A stretch of DNA of 7,294 nt. Source: Paludibacteraceae bacterium. GTDB taxonomy: Bacteria > Bacteroidota > Bacteroidia > Bacteroidales > Paludibacteraceae. The translations under genes and the position numbers were made by a program. Numbering within the stretch: the first letter of the stretch is position 1; each line of letters begins with the position of its first letter. Positions 5,861 to 7,294 of the stretch are shown piece after piece. Under the pieces are notes generated by a model. It saw nothing but the letters and a program-made list of their open reading frames with translations, searched no databases and was not told the DNA's origin. The stretch covers positions 1 through 7,294 of the forward strand of contig CANFFA010000107.1 in the NCBI GenBank assembly GCA_947445425.1, given 5' to 3'.

Positions 5861-7279
5861 ATGCATCACCTACTGTCGGAAAAAAAAAATTTTTCCAAAA
5901 TTGAGTATTTTGCAGATAATCAACTAGTTGACGTTGATTCATTTCTTCTGAAATATGGAGATTTATTTGTGGTTCATCGAACCAACAATATCAGTAAAGC
6001 TCAATCCTATCTTTTGGGATTGCTCAAATGCGAAAAGAATCACACCAATATGGAACGTATGGTTGAACAAATCCCTGAGACAGCCTATCATCAATATCAT
6101 AATTTTCTGAGCGAATCAAAATGGAATTCACAAGCGGTCAATAATCATACAGCACTTGAAACTTCGTCCTTATTAGCTCAATGTAAGATAAAAAGTAATA
6201 AGCCTACTGGATTCATTATAGATGAGAGTTCCCATCTGAAAAAGGGGAAAGAGTCAGTAGGAGTAGCTCGTCAATATGCTGGGGTTTCGGGTAAAGTCGA
6301 TAACTGCCAGGTAGCTGTATATGGTTCTCTTTGCAATGAAGATCATGTGGGTATAATCGATGTAAAATTATTTTTACCAGAGAAGTGGACTAACGATAAG
6401 GACCGTTGTAATAAAGCTGGTATTCCGGAGGAGAATCAGGTTTTTCAAACCAAGCCACAAATGGCTTTATCGATGATTAAGTCGAATTTGAAATTAGGAG
6501 TTAAATTCGATTGGATTGGAGGAGATGGTTTGTATGGGCACAATACAGAATTAACCCATGGATTGGACAAGGAGGGGCTGTTTTATGTTTTGGATGTCCA
6601 TAAAGATGAGTTGATTTACCTAGAAGAACCAACCTTTTCAGTACCTCAAAAGAAAGGTAAAATGGGTAAAACACCCACAAAAGTAAAAGCGGATATGCCG
6701 ACTTTCAGGATAGACAACTATCATAAAAGTCTAACTGATGAACAATGGGAAAAAGTCAAGGTTAGGAAAACTACCAAGGGTTGGAAGTATGTTTATGTGC
6801 ACACTGCAAAGACATGGCATTGGGATGGAGTCGAGAGTAATGCTCGTGAGAGAACACTTATTATTACCCGCACCCTAGAAACCAATCCAAAGATAAAGTA
6901 CAGTTTTAGCAATGGGAAAGTTGACCAATACACAAGAGAGGAATATGCCTATTTTCAGTGCAGTAGATACTGGGTTGAGCGGTCGTTTGATGATGCAAAA
7001 AATGAGTTAGGACTCTCTGGTTATCAAGTTCGAAAATGGAACGCATGGCAGCATCACCAATCGTTAACAATGATGGCAGGCTTGTATTTGCTGACACTAA
7101 AAGTTGCCCGCAAACCTGAGTACGCCCTTATGAGTATCAGGGATACGAGAATCATGATTCTTGCTCAATTGTTTTCAGACCAAGAAACGGTTGCCAGACT
7201 TCATGAACAAATGCTTGTCAGACATAAAAATAGAAAGCGGGATATTGACCGACACTATAAAAATCAAAATGACGTTTAA
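5861..7279 (+). CDS. IS701-family DDE transposase
   Basis: A 472-residue transposase that cuts and joins the element ends by RNase H-fold DDE chemistry. The N-terminal region (about 30-105) resembles the DNA-binding part of IS701 proteins. The catalytic core (DDE_5 type) shows the family hallmark KKGKESVGVARQYAGVSGKV right after the first Asp. Likely catalytic residues are D121 (FIIDESS), D222 (GGDGLYG) and E373 (RYWVERSF). Around the Glu, R369-x3-E373-x6-K380 matches the R-(3)-E-(6)-K part of the IS4-superfamily signature; the Tyr normally three residues before the Arg is not there. The ELGLSGYQVRKW stretch that follows is also typical of the family. The reading frame is intact with all three acidic residues, so the protein may be active. 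A run of ten A bases begins seven codons after the start (5880-5889) and could allow slippage. The TAA lies inside the right inverted repeat. Confidence 0.95.
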   Translation: MHHLLSEKKNFSKIEYFADNQLVDVDSFLLKYGDLFVVHRTNNISKAQSYLLGLLKCEKNHTNMERMVEQIPETAYHQYHNFLSESKWNSQAVNNHTALETSSLLAQCKIKSNKPTGFIIDESSHLKKGKESVGVARQYAGVSGKVDNCQVAVYGSLCNEDHVGIIDVKLFLPEKWTNDKDRCNKAGIPEENQVFQTKPQMALSMIKSNLKLGVKFDWIGGDGLYGHNTELTHGLDKEGLFYVLDVHKDELIYLEEPTFSVPQKKGKMGKTPTKVKADMPTFRIDNYHKSLTDEQWEKVKVRKTTKGWKYVYVHTAKTWHWDGVESNARERTLIITRTLETNPKIKYSFSNGKVDQYTREEYAYFQCSRYWVERSFDDAKNELGLSGYQVRKWNAWQHHQSLTMMAGLYLLTLKVARKPEYALMSIRDTRIMILAQLFSDQETVARLHEQMLVRHKNRKRDIDRHYKNQNDV

Positions 7280-7294
7280 AATCTAAAAGTAGAA
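7275..7294 (-). repeat. Right terminal inverted repeat of the insertion sequence
   Basis: Read on the minus strand from 7294 inward, it gives TTCTACTTTTAGATTTTAAA, matching the left repeat at 19 of 20 bases. It overlaps the transposase stop codon (7277-7279). The outermost base coincides with the end of the window, so flanking DNA is not visible. Confidence 0.93.

Larger units (their letters stand above)
5754..7294 (+). mobile_element. IS701-family insertion sequence, apparently complete
   Basis: The 1541-base element is bounded by 20-bp terminal inverted repeats with one mismatch and contains one transposase gene filling most of its length; the transposase stop codon sits inside the right repeat. 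Length and one-gene layout fit IS701 elements. The four bases outside the left end are TTAG (5750-5753), which fits the YTAR target and 4-bp duplication known for this family. The right duplication cannot be seen because the window stops at the last base of the element. The element is transcribed away from the minus-strand cluster and has interrupted paralogue D. Confidence 0.9.

Overview
The window looks like a piece of a Bacteroidota (Cytophagales/Sphingobacteriales-like) chromosome. It is AT-rich, its genes lack clear Shine-Dalgarno sequences, and it carries an outer-membrane TonB-dependent receptor with an N-terminal carboxypeptidase-regulatory-like domain next to a DUF4249 lipoprotein, a pairing typical of that phylum. 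The lineage call is inference from gene content and composition.

Positions 1-5753 hold one co-directional cluster read on the minus strand, right to left. In transcription order it contains: the last nine codons and stop of a truncated small exported protein ('D', 5724-5753); an intact small exported protein ('A', 4959-5639); a DUF4249 lipoprotein (4069-4923); a TonB-dependent receptor overlapping it by one base (1679-4069); two more small exported proteins ('B', 836-1552, and 'C', 123-824); and, cut off by the left edge, the first 36 codons of a second DUF4249-like lipoprotein (1-110). A, B, C and the D remnant are paralogues. They share a conserved segment right after the signal peptide and EPR-[YFW]-Y, NSG-[WL]-[FY] and G-x-R-x-A-[IL]-S motifs, and A, B and D end in beta-barrel-like C-termini. 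The cluster therefore reads as a repeated outer-membrane module (small predicted barrel - DUF4249 lipoprotein - TonB receptor) whose second copy starts at the left edge. All products carry export signals and should act at the outer membrane. The substrate is not evident from the sequence.

Positions 5754-7294 are a complete insertion sequence of the IS701 type: 20-bp terminal inverted repeats (19/20 matching), a candidate Bacteroidota promoter, and one 472-residue DDE transposase on the plus strand. It has inserted into the 3' end of paralogue D, leaving the D tail beside its left end. The flanking TTAG fits the YTAR target preference known for IS701 elements. The window ends exactly at the outer base of the right repeat, so the other target copy and the body of D should lie just beyond it.
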